NCBI RefSeq assembly: GCF_023715525.1
Contig: NZ_JAMBOG010000003.1
Span: 1-64,000 of the forward strand
Direction of reading: 5' to 3'
Source: Kocuria rosea
GTDB taxonomy: Bacteria; Actinomycetota; Actinomycetes; Actinomycetales; Micrococcaceae
DNA: 64,000 nt
Shown: positions 31,350 through 39,883 of the stretch, in pieces
How positions within the stretch are numbered: position 1 is the first letter of the stretch
Layout: each line of letters begins with the position of its first letter
Program-made: the position numbers and the translations under genes
The notes under the pieces: model-generated
Database searches by the model: none
The model's input: only the letters and a program-made list of their open reading frames with translations
Told to the model about the DNA's origin: nothing

Positions 31350-33832
31350 CCGCGCGGCACCGGTGGTTCCGCCAGGGGCCCGGTGGAGGTGTCCCCGCGC
31401 AGGTCCTTGAGCAGGATCTCCGCGCTGATCAGGCACATGGGGAGGCCGATCCCGGGGATGGTCGAGGCACCGCAGTAGTGCAGGCCGGCGACCTTCCGGC
31501 TGCGGTTGGACCCGCGGAAGAACGCGGACTGCCTCAGGACGTGGGCGGGGCCGAGCACGTTGCCGCGCCAGGCGTTGAAGTCGCGACGGAAGTCCTCGGG
31601 CCCCACGGTGTGGCGCACGACGATCCGCTCCCGCAGGTCCGGCACGCCCGCCCACGACGCCACCTGGTCGATCACCCGGTCCGCGACGGCCTCGACGGCC
31701 GGGGAGCCGGTGCCGTCGGGCCCGCCTGCGCCCAGCGACGGATCGGCGGGGACGGGGATCAGGACGAACAGGTTCTCGTGCCCGTCCGGGGCCACACTGG
31801 GGTCGGTGGCCGAGGGCTTGCACACGTAGACGGACGCGGGGTCCGGGACGCTCGTGGGCTCCTCGAAGATCGCCCGGAAGTTCGTGTCCCAGTCCTCGCT
31901 GAAGAACAGGGTGTGGTGCGGGAGCCGGGGCAGCTCACCGCGCACCCCGAGCATCACGAGCACCGCGCCCGGGCCGGACTGCCGCTTGTCCCAGTACCGC
32001 TGCGGATAGCTCTGCAGCTCGCGCGGGAGCAGCGCCGTCTCGGTGTGGTGCAGGTCCGCGGCCGAGACCACGACGTCCGCGGCGAGCTCGTGCTCCGCCC
32101 CGTCCGCGTCCCGCCACACGACACCGGTGGCCCGGACCGGGCCGTCGGGGGCCGGGGAGGTGCGGATCCGCACGACGTCGGCCTCCGTCCGGATCCGCGC
32201 GCCGTGGGAGAGGGCGAGCCGTTCGACGGACTCGACGACCCGGCGGAACCCGCCGCGCGGGTACTGCACGGAGTCGGCGAGGTCCATGTGGCTCATGAGG
32301 TGGTAGAGCGAGGGCGTCATCCGGGGCGCACTGGCCAGGAAGACGGCCGGATAGCCGAGCACCTGCCGCAGCCGGGTGTCCTGGACCGTCGCGGCGGCGA
32401 GATCGTGCAGGGACCCGGTGAGGTGGCGGGCGAGCTCCGGCAGCCGCCGCAGGACCGCCCGGGTGAGCAGCGGGGCGAACGAGGCGTAGGACGTGTAGAG
32501 GAAGTGGTCCACGGCGAGGTCGTAGGTCCGCTGCGCCGAGGCGAGGTACGTGCGGATCCGGGCGCCGGCGCCCGGCTCCACGGCCTCGAACTGCGCGACC
32601 GTGTGCTCGAGGTCGGAGCGGACGTCGAGCGGCTCGGCGTAGTTCTCGCCGTACACCCGGTAGGCCGGGTCGAGCCGGACGAGGTCGAGCTCGTGGGCGG
32701 CGCTGGAGCCCATGAGGCGGAAGAAGTGGTCGAAGACCTCCGGCATGAGGTACCAGGAGGGCCCGGTGTCGAAGCGGAAGCCGTCCCGCTCGAGCCGCCC
32801 GGCGCGCCCACCCGTCGTCGTCCCGCGCTCCAGGACGGTGACGTCCCAGCCGTCCTTCGCGAGCAGGCCCGCGGCGGCCAGGCCGCCGATCCCGGCGCCG
32901 ACCACCACGGCGCGCCGGCCCGCGGGCCCGGGGGCCCGGCGACGGGCGCGCGCCTTCGCGACGGCCGCCGCGGCGAGCGCGGCCTTGCGGGGGTTGGGGA
33001 CGCGGATGCGGGAGCTCAGCAGCTCCCGGGCGGGGGTGGCTCGGATGCGCACGGACAGCTCCCGGAACAGGTCGTGGGCGGCGAGGACGGCCGCGCGGGA
33101 GGAGGAGGGCAGGCCGCCGATCACCGCGCGGGCGGCGGAGAGGTCGGCGTCGATGTCGTCGAGGAGGCGGTTCTTCTCGGTCTCGGAGAACTGCCCGGGC
33201 TCCACGCCGGGGAAGTACACGCGGCCGAGCTCGCCGTAGTCCTCGGCGAGGTCGCGCAGGAAGTTGACCTTCTGGAACGCCGCGCCCAGGCGGCGCGCCC
33301 CGGCCTCGAGCTCCGCCCGCCGGGCGTCGGGGACGCTGCGCCCGGCCAGGAATACCTGCAGGCACATCAGCCCCACGACCTCGGCGGAGCCGTAGACGTA
33401 CTCGTCGAGGGAGTCGGCGCTGTGCCGGTCCTCGCTGAGGTCGGCCCGCATCGACGCGAAGAACGGCCGGACGAGGTCCTCGCCGATCCCGGCGTGGCGG
33501 GCGGTGCGGGCGAAGGCGTGCACCACGAGGTTGCTGCTGAACCCGCGCCCGATCGCGGCGAAGGTCTCGGCCTCGAGGGAGTCCAGCAGCTCACGGGATC
33601 CGTCCGGGGAGATCCCGGCACCGGCGCTGGCGCCGTCGACGATCTCGTCGGCGATCCGCACGAGGGCGTAGACGGCATAGACGTGGGCGCGGATCTCCGG
33701 GCCCAGCAGCCGGCAGGCGAGGCCGAAGGAGGTGGAGTAGCGGCGGATGACGGTCGCGGCGGCCTGCCGGGCGGCGTCGTCGTAGCGGGCGGCGGCCTCG
33801 GCCGGGGACCCTGCGTGCTGGGCCGCGGTCAC
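31346..33832 (-). CDS. CrtB-CrtI fusion: phytoene synthase joined to phytoene desaturase
   Basis: 828 aa in one open frame. Residues 1-290 are a squalene/phytoene synthase with both aspartate motifs: DEIVD (62-66) and NFLRDLAED (190-198). An Ala/Arg-rich linker (about 290-306, KARARRR) leads into a complete CrtI desaturase (307-828): FAD loop VVVGAGIGG (309-317), FDTGPSWYLMP, and the C-terminal GLHYCGASTIPGIGLPMCLISAE. It would turn two GGPP into phytoene and desaturate that to lycopene. CrtB and CrtI are separate in the relatives I know; no stop or frameshift is visible at the joint. GTG at 33832 overlaps the crtE stop. Confidence 0.9.
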   Translation of the reverse strand: MTAAQHAGSPAEAAARYDDAARQAAATVIRRYSTSFGLACRLLGPEIRAHVYAVYALVRIADEIVDGASAGAGISPDGSRELLDSLEAETFAAIGRGFSSNLVVHAFARTARHAGIGEDLVRPFFASMRADLSEDRHSADSLDEYVYGSAEVVGLMCLQVFLAGRSVPDARRAELEAGARRLGAAFQKVNFLRDLAEDYGELGRVYFPGVEPGQFSETEKNRLLDDIDADLSAARAVIGGLPSSSRAAVLAAHDLFRELSVRIRATPARELLSSRIRVPNPRKAALAAAAVAKARARRRAPGPAGRRAVVVGAGIGGLAAAGLLAKDGWDVTVLERGTTTGGRAGRLERDGFRFDTGPSWYLMPEVFDHFFRLMGSSAAHELDLVRLDPAYRVYGENYAEPLDVRSDLEHTVAQFEAVEPGAGARIRTYLASAQRTYDLAVDHFLYTSYASFAPLLTRAVLRRLPELARHLTGSLHDLAAATVQDTRLRQVLGYPAVFLASAPRMTPSLYHLMSHMDLADSVQYPRGGFRRVVESVERLALSHGARIRTEADVVRIRTSPAPDGPVRATGVVWRDADGAEHELAADVVVSAADLHHTETALLPRELQSYPQRYWDKRQSGPGAVLVMLGVRGELPRLPHHTLFFSEDWDTNFRAIFEEPTSVPDPASVYVCKPSATDPSVAPDGHENLFVLIPVPADPSLGAGGPDGTGSPAVEAVADRVIDQVASWAGVPDLRERIVVRHTVGPEDFRRDFNAWRGNVLGPAHVLRQSAFFRGSNRSRKVAGLHYCGASTIPGIGLPMCLISAEILLKDLRGDTSTGPLAEPPVPRG

Positions 33833-34947
33833 CGGATGCGCTCCGTGGCCCCGCCCACGATGCGGCGCAGGTCCCGTTCGAGGGCCTCGGGCAGCACCGC
33901 GCCGTCGAGCAGGGCCCGGGCCTCGGCCGCGCACTCGGCGACCATGTCCTCGACCTCCTGGCGCGCCCCGCACTGCTCCAGGAGGTCCCGGGCGCGCAGG
34001 GCCTGCTCCCCGCTGATCTCGTGGCGGCCCAGGATCGCGTCGAGCTCCTCGCCCGCGGACGTCCGCTGCGCCGCGGCGACGAGCATGGTGCGCTTGCCCT
34101 CCCGCAGGTCGCTGACCACGGACTTGCCCGTGGTTTCCGGGTCCCCGAAGACCCCGAGCAGGTCGTCCACCAGCTGGTAGGCGGTGCCCACGGTGCGGCC
34201 CAGCCGCCCGAGCACCTCGACGTCCCCGTCCGGGGCCCCGCCGAGCACCCCGCCGGCCTGCAGGGGGGTCTCGAAGGAGTAGACCGCGGTCTTCAGGCAC
34301 GTGGCCGCGAGCACCTGCTCGCGGCCGGGCCGAGCCCCGGGCAGCGTGTGGTCGACGTCGAGCAGCTCCCCCGCGGCGGAGGAGAAGAGGGCCGCGTCGA
34401 GCAGGTCGAGGAGGCGGGGCAGCCGGTCGGGGGACAGCCCCGAACGGGCCACGAGCCGGTAGGCGCCGGCCAGGGCGAGGTCCCCGGCGATGACGCCCAC
34501 GCTCGCGCCGTACTGGCGCGCCTGGTCGCGCCCGGAGCCCGCCGCGGACGCACGGGAGGCCGCGGCGGCGTTGATGGTGGGCTGGTGGCGGCGCTGGTCG
34601 TCCTGGTCGATGACGTCGTCGTGGACGATGAGGGCGGTGTGCAGCAGCTCGAACGCGGCTCCCACGGCCTCGACCACGCGCTCCGGCTCCGGCTCGGGAT
34701 AGGCGCCGGCCACGAGGCGGACGAGCTGGGGCCGGATGCGCTTGCCGCCGGAGCTGAGCCGGGCGACCTCCCCCCACAGCCGCCCGAACCCGGGGTCCAC
34801 CGCCTCGGCGCGGCCGGTGGCCTCCGCGAGGAACTCGTCCAGCACGGGGACCTCGGCGGAGCCCTTTCCACCGTCCCTCCCGGCACGTGTCCCGGTGCCC
34901 GGACGGGCGCTGGAGAATGCCGAATCGCGCGAGAAGACCGTCACCAT
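33829..34947 (-). CDS. crtE: Geranylgeranyl diphosphate synthase
   Basis: 372 aa, trans-prenyltransferase of the IdsA/CrtE type. First aspartate-rich motif HDDVIDQDD (109-117) and second DDLLGVFGD (261-269), plus GGKRIRPQLV (67-76), bind allylic diphosphate, Mg and IPP. It makes C20 GGPP for carotenoids. The first 35 residues are a low-complexity extension. ATG at 34947 lies 6 nt after TGGAAT (34954-34959, minus), so it may have its own leaderless start in addition to read-through from the MarR gene 46 bp upstream. First gene of the crtE-crtBI-crtYe-crtYf/Eb chain. Confidence 0.9.
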   Translation of the reverse strand: MVTVFSRDSAFSSARPGTGTRAGRDGGKGSAEVPVLDEFLAEATGRAEAVDPGFGRLWGEVARLSSGGKRIRPQLVRLVAGAYPEPEPERVVEAVGAAFELLHTALIVHDDVIDQDDQRRHQPTINAAAASRASAAGSGRDQARQYGASVGVIAGDLALAGAYRLVARSGLSPDRLPRLLDLLDAALFSSAAGELLDVDHTLPGARPGREQVLAATCLKTAVYSFETPLQAGGVLGGAPDGDVEVLGRLGRTVGTAYQLVDDLLGVFGDPETTGKSVVSDLREGKRTMLVAAAQRTSAGEELDAILGRHEISGEQALRARDLLEQCGARQEVEDMVAECAAEARALLDGAVLPEALERDLRRIVGGATERIR

Positions 34948-34993
34948 GTCCCCATTCCACCACAGTCCTTCGAAAACCGAACCAATTTCCCCG

Positions 34994-35584
34994 TCACGCC
35001 GCGCTCGGAGCCGGTCCGGCCTCCGCCCGGGCCCCCTCCTCCGGCGATGTGTCCTCGGCCGCCCTCCGGCCCGCCCGGCGGACGGCCTCCGTGAGCTGGG
35101 GCAGACGCCGCCGCAGGACCTCGACCTCCTCGTCCGTGCAGTCGTCGAGCACGGCCAGGACCTCTTCGGTCATGGCCGAGAACATCCGACGGCCGGAGCG
35201 GTAGGCGTGCTCGGTGGCCCGGAGGCTGATCTCCCGCCGGTCGTGCGGATCGACCGCCCGCACCAGGTGGCCCGCGGCGACGAGGCGCTTGATGACCGTC
35301 GTGGTCGCCGAACCGCTCAGCACGAGCCGGCGGGCGATGTCCCCGGCGCGGACCGGCCGGCCCTCCCGGTTGGCCTGCATGACCTCGTTGAGCGCGTGGA
35401 CGTCCTTGTGCGCCAGGCCGAAGCGGCGCCGGACCTGGTCCGCGTAGCGCTCGGCCTCGGTGCTGAAGAGCTGGAGCAGGAAGAGGACGTCGAAGCCCCT
35501 CCGCCCCCGGTGCGCGCTTGCCTCCGCACCCCTGTCCGGCACCGCGGCGCCGGGCGTGCTGATCGTGCCCTCGTCGGCCTGCAT
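34994..35584 (-). CDS. MarR family regulator, CrtR-like
   Basis: 196 aa. The winged-helix domain (about 45-135) shows VRAGDIARRLVLSGSATTTVIKRLVAAGHLVRAVDPHDRREISLRAT with the usual DRR wing. The N-terminal 25 and C-terminal 20 residues are low-complexity. In Corynebacterium a MarR protein (CrtR) next to crtE represses the carotenoid operon and is relieved by GGPP; this one sits directly upstream of crtE on the same strand, so the same job is likely. ATG at 35584 lies 6 nt after a TAGAAT box (35591-35596), with no ribosome site: leaderless. Confidence 0.87.
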   Translation of the reverse strand: MQADEGTISTPGAAVPDRGAEASAHRGRRGFDVLFLLQLFSTEAERYADQVRRRFGLAHKDVHALNEVMQANREGRPVRAGDIARRLVLSGSATTTVIKRLVAAGHLVRAVDPHDRREISLRATEHAYRSGRRMFSAMTEEVLAVLDDCTDEEVEVLRRRLPQLTEAVRRAGRRAAEDTSPEEGARAEAGPAPSAA

Positions 35585-35590
35585 GTCCCG

Positions 35591-35616
35591 ATTCTAGGGT
35601 GCGGGCGCGGGAGAAT
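35591..35616. promoter_or_regulatory. Back-to-back leaderless promoters, MarR gene and glycosyltransferase
   Basis: Minus-strand -10 TAGAAT (35591-35596) is 6 nt from the MarR ATG; plus-strand -10 GAGAAT (35611-35616) is 7 nt from the glycosyltransferase ATG at 35624. The whole divergent gap is 39 bp, so the polymerase sites overlap and the two genes compete or share one operator. Confidence 0.6.
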
Positions 35617-35623
35617 GGGGCCC

Positions 35624-36427
35624 ATGACCGACAGCGAAGATGAGACCGTCCCGGCCCTCCCGCCCCCGGGGGGCCCCGGCACCCCGGCCGTGTCCGTGGT
35701 GGTGCCGGCCCGTGACGACGCCGCCCACCTGGCGCGGTGTCTGCGGCTGCTCGCGGCGCAGACCCGTCCGCCGGACGAGGTCGTGGTCGTGGACAACGCC
35801 TCGAGCGACGCCACCGCCGAGGTCGCCCGGGCCGCCGGGGCCCGGGTGGTGTTCGAGCCCGTGCGGGGCATCCCCCAGGCGGCGGCCGCGGGCTACGACG
35901 CCGCCCGGGGGGACGTCGTGGTGCGCTGCGACGCCGACAGCGCCCCCGGCCCCGAGTGGATCGCGGGTCTGCTCGCAGCGCTGGACCACCGTGCGGACGC
36001 GGTCGCCGTGGCCGGCCCGGGGCGCTTCTACGGCCTTCCCCCCGGGCTCGGCGGGCTGCTGTCCGCCCTGTACATGGGCCTGTACGTGCTCACCACGGCC
36101 GCGGCGCTGGCCCACCCGCCCCTGTTCGGCACCAACATGGCGATGCGCCGGGACTGGTGGCTCGAGGTCCGCAACCGGGTCCACCGGTACGACCCGGAGC
36201 TGCACGACGACCTCGACCTCAGCTTCCGCCTGGGCCCGGGGTGCCGCATCCTCTTCCGTCCCGGCCTGTCGGTGGGCATGTCCCCGCGGGCGCTGCGGGG
36301 AGGGCGCCCCGCCGTCCGGCGGCTGGGACGCGCGTTCCGGACCATCCGGCTCAACTGGGCCGAGGAACGCCCGTGGGAGCGCTGGCGGGCACGCCTGGGC
36401 CGCCGGGCCGGCCGGTGCCGGCCGTGA
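35624..36427 (+). CDS. Family-2 glycosyltransferase
   Basis: 267 aa, GT-A fold: SVVVPARDDAAHLARCLRLLAAQTRPPDEVVVVDNASSDATAEVA (about 23-68) and the DXD-like RCDADSAPGPEW (about 99-110), then LFGTNMAMRR and a C-terminal basic segment. One hydrophobic stretch (about 145-165) may anchor it to the membrane. Sited beside the carotenoid genes, it could glycosylate a carotenoid, as the CrtX-like gene does in Micrococcus, but wall or lipid glycosylation is equally possible. Leaderless ATG; GTGA overlap with the next gene. Confidence 0.82.
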   Translation: MTDSEDETVPALPPPGGPGTPAVSVVVPARDDAAHLARCLRLLAAQTRPPDEVVVVDNASSDATAEVARAAGARVVFEPVRGIPQAAAAGYDAARGDVVVRCDADSAPGPEWIAGLLAALDHRADAVAVAGPGRFYGLPPGLGGLLSALYMGLYVLTTAAALAHPPLFGTNMAMRRDWWLEVRNRVHRYDPELHDDLDLSFRLGPGCRILFRPGLSVGMSPRALRGGRPAVRRLGRAFRTIRLNWAEERPWERWRARLGRRAGRCRP

Positions 36428-37008
36428 GGGGGATCGTGCTCGCGGTGCGGTGGGCCGGCCCGCTCTCCGCGCTGCTCACCGCCGTGTTCTTCGACGTCGC
36501 GGGCGCCGCCGTGATGATGCTGGTGTGCCTCGGCATCACGATCACGTGGCGGGCCCGGCTGCCGAGGGCCCTGGAGCTGGCCACCGACCTGCTCCTGCTG
36601 CTCGCTGCGTGGAGCTCCGTGTTCCTGCTCTACGAGCGGCTCGCCCACTGGGACCTGGTCGTCCACTTCGCGGCGACCGCCGTGCTGGCCGAGCTCGCGT
36701 TCCGCGCCCTGGAGCGCTGGGGCCGGCTCCGCACGCCCGGGCCGGTGACCCATGTCCTGGTGGTCACCGCCCTCGGCACGGCCCTCGCGCTCGTCTGGGA
36801 GTACGTCGAGTTCGCGGGCTACGCGATCGTCGACCCGCGCGTCCAGGTGGGCTACACGGACACCATGGGAGATCTCGCCGCCGGCAACGCGGGCTCCCTG
36901 GTGGCCGGGATCCTCGGCGCCTGGGCCCGGCTCAGGGCGGAGGCCCCGGCCGCGGGCCGCTCGGGACTCCACGCGCACGACGACGGCGCCGCCCACCCCG
37001 CGGGGTGA
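36424..37008 (+). CDS. Membrane protein, DUF2238/YjdF-like
   Basis: 194 aa, about five hydrophobic segments. The conserved polar residues of the DUF2238 family appear in order: ERLAHWDLVVHFAA (Asp/His pair), WEYVEFAGY, then YTDTMGDLAAGNAGSLVAG. These may form a buried metal or lipid site; no function is established. GTG at 36424 overlaps the glycosyltransferase stop, so the two are co-translated and may work on one substrate. The last codons form half of a hairpin terminator. Confidence 0.7.
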   Translation: MRGIVLAVRWAGPLSALLTAVFFDVAGAAVMMLVCLGITITWRARLPRALELATDLLLLLAAWSSVFLLYERLAHWDLVVHFAATAVLAELAFRALERWGRLRTPGPVTHVLVVTALGTALALVWEYVEFAGYAIVDPRVQVGYTDTMGDLAAGNAGSLVAGILGAWARLRAEAPAAGRSGLHAHDDGAAHPAG

Positions 37009-37019
37009 GCGGCGCCGTC
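36982..37019. terminator. Hairpin terminator overlapping a coding end
   Basis: Arms GACGGCGCCGC and GCGGCGCCGTC (11 bp) around an inner CACCCC-GC-GGGGTG stem. The left arm encodes the last residues of the upstream membrane protein; the right arm lies between its stop and the converging subtilase stop. Near-perfect, probably works in both directions. Confidence 0.72.
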
Positions 37020-37036
37020 GGGCGGGAGCCGGCGGG

Positions 37037-38671
37037 TCAGCCGGCGGAGGCGACCGTCCACCACTGCGCGGGCAGGGCGCCGGGGATCCAGCGGGCCTCC
37101 TGGCCGGAGGAGCGCACGATCCAGCCGGTCTCGAACTCCTGGAAGCACGGGCTGCCGCCGAGGGCGCACAGCTCGCGGGAGACCGGCTTGCCGGTGCTGG
37201 CGCCGATCCGGCCGTGGAGTCGGCCGATGACGTCGCGGGTGGTGAACGGATCGCCGCCCTGCGCCGCGATCACGGCCGAGACCGGGTCCACGATGCCCGC
37301 GCCGCAGCCGGGCGCGCAGCCGCCGGGGGCCTGGCGGGCCGTGGTGGTCAGCGCCGCGCGGACGCCGTTCGCGTCCAGGCCCGGCGCGGCCTGGCGGACC
37401 AGCGCCACGGCGCCGGCCACGGCCGGCGCCGCCATGGACGTGCCGTTGCCGTCTGTGTACGAGGCCGCCCCCGGCTCCTTGGCCCCGTCGTTGCCCGTGG
37501 AGTGGATGCCTGCCCACGGGTCGCCGCCGGGGGCCGCGACCGTCACCGAGCCGAAGTTGGAGTAGGAGGCCAGGGCGCCGGAGACGTCCGTGGCAGCGAC
37601 CGAGATCACCCCGGCGCAGTTGGCCGGCGCGGACCGGGCGGCGTCGACGGCGTTGTTGCCGGCGGCCACGACCACGGAGACCCCCCGGCCGACGGCCTCG
37701 TCGATGGCCGACTGGAGCACCGGCGGGCACTGCCCCACGACGCCGAGGCTGAGGTTGATGACGGTGGCGGGCGTCGGGTTGGCGGGCGCGCCGGGCACCG
37801 CGGCGCCGGCGGCCCAGGCCACGCCCGCGGCGACGTCGGAGATGTAGCCCTGGCTGCAGGCGCCCACGACGCGCACCGGGAGGATCTTCGCCGCGGGGGC
37901 GACCCCGGAGATGCCGATCCCGTTGCCGCCCTCGGCCGCCGCGATGCCCGCGGTCTGCGTGCCGTGCCAGGTCGAGGTCGCCGGCATGGGGCTGTTCGGG
38001 CACAGCACCGCGTCGGGGTGGTCGCCCGCGTCCGTGGGGTCGGCGTCCCACCCGTTCCCGTCGCGGCCGTTCGGGGCCGCGGAGACGAAGTCGTAGCCGG
38101 GCAGGACGTTGGCGTCCAGGTCGGGGTGGGCGGTGATGCCCGTGTCCACGATCGCGATGGTCTGCCCGGCGCCGGTGGCCCGGTCCCACGCCAGGGGCAT
38201 GCCGAGGCCGGCGGGGTCGTCCCACAGGCTCCACTGCCGGGCGCGGTACGAGGGGTCGTCGGGCTCGGCGGCCGTGGTGGCCAGGAGGTCCGGCTCGGCG
38301 TACTCGACGGCGGGGTCCTGCTCGAGGGCGGTGGTCAGCGCCTCGAGGTCCGCGCCCGCCAGCTTCTCCTCGGTCCGCAGGACGGTGGCCCCGCCGGCGG
38401 TGGGCGCGGCCTCCGCGAGCTGCGCCCCGGCCGTGCTGGAGCGTGCGGCGGCCTGGCCGTACACCGCCCCCGGGGAGCCGCCCGGGGCCGCCCCGTCCCG
38501 GAACTTCACGACGACGCGGTCCGTGGCCGCGCTCCCGGCGGACGCGGCGGCGGTCTCGGGGGCGGGGGCCGGGGCGGTCTGCCCGGGGTCCGCCCCCGCG
38601 ACGGCGAGCGGGGCGAGCGCGAGGGCCGCCGCGAGGGCGAGGGCCGCGGCGGTGCTGCGGGTGGACGTCAA
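37037..38671 (-). CDS. Secreted subtilisin-like serine protease (S8) with inhibitor propeptide
   Basis: 544 aa. A Sec-type signal (about 1-25: STRSTAAALALAAALALAPLAVAGA), a propeptide (about 45-130, VVVKFRDG..QDPAVEYAEPDL) and the S8 catalytic domain: AIVDTGITAHPD (Asp), STWHGTQTAGI (His), GNGTSMAAPAVAGAVAL (Ser). The last 60 residues (GRLHGRIGASTGKP.., FETGWIVRSSG..ARWIPGAL) resemble a single LGFP-type wall-binding repeat. It is an extracellular, possibly wall-bound, protease. I chose the TTG at 38671: GGAGGAACCC precedes it and the signal begins there; the upstream frame is proline-rich with no signal. Confidence 0.88.
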   Translation of the reverse strand: MTSTRSTAAALALAAALALAPLAVAGADPGQTAPAPAPETAAASAGSAATDRVVVKFRDGAAPGGSPGAVYGQAAARSSTAGAQLAEAAPTAGGATVLRTEEKLAGADLEALTTALEQDPAVEYAEPDLLATTAAEPDDPSYRARQWSLWDDPAGLGMPLAWDRATGAGQTIAIVDTGITAHPDLDANVLPGYDFVSAAPNGRDGNGWDADPTDAGDHPDAVLCPNSPMPATSTWHGTQTAGIAAAEGGNGIGISGVAPAAKILPVRVVGACSQGYISDVAAGVAWAAGAAVPGAPANPTPATVINLSLGVVGQCPPVLQSAIDEAVGRGVSVVVAAGNNAVDAARSAPANCAGVISVAATDVSGALASYSNFGSVTVAAPGGDPWAGIHSTGNDGAKEPGAASYTDGNGTSMAAPAVAGAVALVRQAAPGLDANGVRAALTTTARQAPGGCAPGCGAGIVDPVSAVIAAQGGDPFTTRDVIGRLHGRIGASTGKPVSRELCALGGSPCFQEFETGWIVRSSGQEARWIPGALPAQWWTVASAG

Positions 38672-38809
38672 GGGTTCCTCCGGCCGGTCGGGCGGGAGCG
38701 AGCAGTGCAGCACGCGGTCCTGCCCCCCGGGGACCGGAGGGCGGGCCGGTCCCCTGCGCGCAGGCCCGGAAGCGCCTGCAGGAAAGGAGCCCCCACTCCT
38801 GTGCACTGC

Positions 38810-39238
38810 TCAGCGTAGGAACGGGGCCTGCGTGTTACCGAATGCGAAGCCTCCCGGTGGGACGGGGGCGCGGGCGATCCGGACCGCCACCGCGATCAGC
38901 GGCAGCTGCAGCGGCAGGCGCCCCCAGGCCACGGCCTTCCGGGCGGGCGACGCGCGGCGGGCGCGCCACGCCATGGTGAGGTTGCCCGGCCACACGGCCA
39001 CGAACAGCGCGGCCGCCGCCCAGCCGCCCGCCCGCCGGGTGCGCGGGTGCAGCAGCAGCGCCCCGACACCGAGCTCCACGATCCCCGAGCCCAGGGTCCA
39101 CGCCCGGGGCGGGCCGGGCAGGACGCGGGGGATCAGGCCGTCGAACGGCCGGGGGAACAGCAGGTGCAGGGCGCCGGTCCCCAGGAGCGCGGCCCCCGTG
39201 CGCACGGCGGCCCCCGGGTGCTGCGCGGCCCCGGCCAC
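38810..39238 (-). CDS. Small membrane protein, DoxX-like
   Basis: 142 aa with about four hydrophobic segments. The layout (ALHLLFPRPFDGLIPRVLPGPPRAWTLGSGIVELGVGALLLHPRTRRAGG..., then AWRARRASPARKAVAWGRLPLQLPLIAVA) fits DoxX/DUF417-like small membrane proteins found as pairs with regulators. Function unknown. GTG at 39238 lies one base after the stop of the DUF2087 gene, so the two are translationally coupled. Confidence 0.65.
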   Translation of the reverse strand: MAGAAQHPGAAVRTGAALLGTGALHLLFPRPFDGLIPRVLPGPPRAWTLGSGIVELGVGALLLHPRTRRAGGWAAAALFVAVWPGNLTMAWRARRASPARKAVAWGRLPLQLPLIAVAVRIARAPVPPGGFAFGNTQAPFLR

Positions 39239-39239
39239 G

Positions 39240-39767
39240 TCAGCTCCGCACCGCGCGGTAGCGGGAGCCGTCGGCGGAGCGCTCGGCCAGGCCCGCGTCC
39301 ACGAGGTGGCGCCGCAGCATCGCCACGTCGTCGTGCAGGACGACGAGCCGGTCGTTGACCCGCTCCTCCGTCAGGGTCTCGTCCCCGCGGAAGACGCGGT
39401 CCCGCACCCACTCCAGCAGCTGCACCCGGTCGGCCGGGCCGGCCGGCATCTGCACGACCCGCCCCTGGTCCAGGAACCGGTCCGGCCCGGCGGTGCGGCG
39501 CGGCGCGGCGCCCTCGGCGAGCGCCCGCCGGAACGCGGCGGGGTCCACGGCGCAGCGGCCCTCGTGCTCCACGACCACACCGAGGCGGATCCAGGACTGC
39601 AGGGCGCGCCGCTCGCGGGCGGGCCACGCCTCGGCGCCCACCACCGGGACACCCCCCAGCGCGACCCGGGCGAACACGGCCCGGGAGGCGTCGTTGGCCA
39701 GCGCGGCGAGCAGCGGCTTCCAGTCGGCGGCGGGGCTCACCGGGGCGTTCGCGTCGTCGGCGTGCAT
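39240..39767 (-). CDS. DUF2087 domain protein
   Basis: 175 aa. The C-terminal 75 residues are the DUF2087 domain: QLLEWVRDRVFRGDETLTEERVNDRLVVLHDDVAMLRRHLVDAGLAERSADGSRYRAV, a small winged-helix-like fold often attached to regulators. The N-terminal part (about 15-80) looks like an ArsR/MarR-style helical domain (PLLAALANDASRAVFARVALGG), so it may be a transcription factor. ATG at 39767 sits 6 nt after TACGCT (39774-39779): leaderless. Longer start at 39815 is less likely. Confidence 0.75.
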   Translation of the reverse strand: MHADDANAPVSPAADWKPLLAALANDASRAVFARVALGGVPVVGAEAWPARERRALQSWIRLGVVVEHEGRCAVDPAAFRRALAEGAAPRRTAGPDRFLDQGRVVQMPAGPADRVQLLEWVRDRVFRGDETLTEERVNDRLVVLHDDVAMLRRHLVDAGLAERSADGSRYRAVRS

Positions 39768-39883
39768 GGCGCCAGCGTACGTCGCCGGGAACGTGGCGAA
39801 CACCACGTCGGGCACGGAATGGACCGGGGCACCGCGTTCGTTGGCATGTACAGATCCACATCCTTGAATCCGAAAGGACCGAC

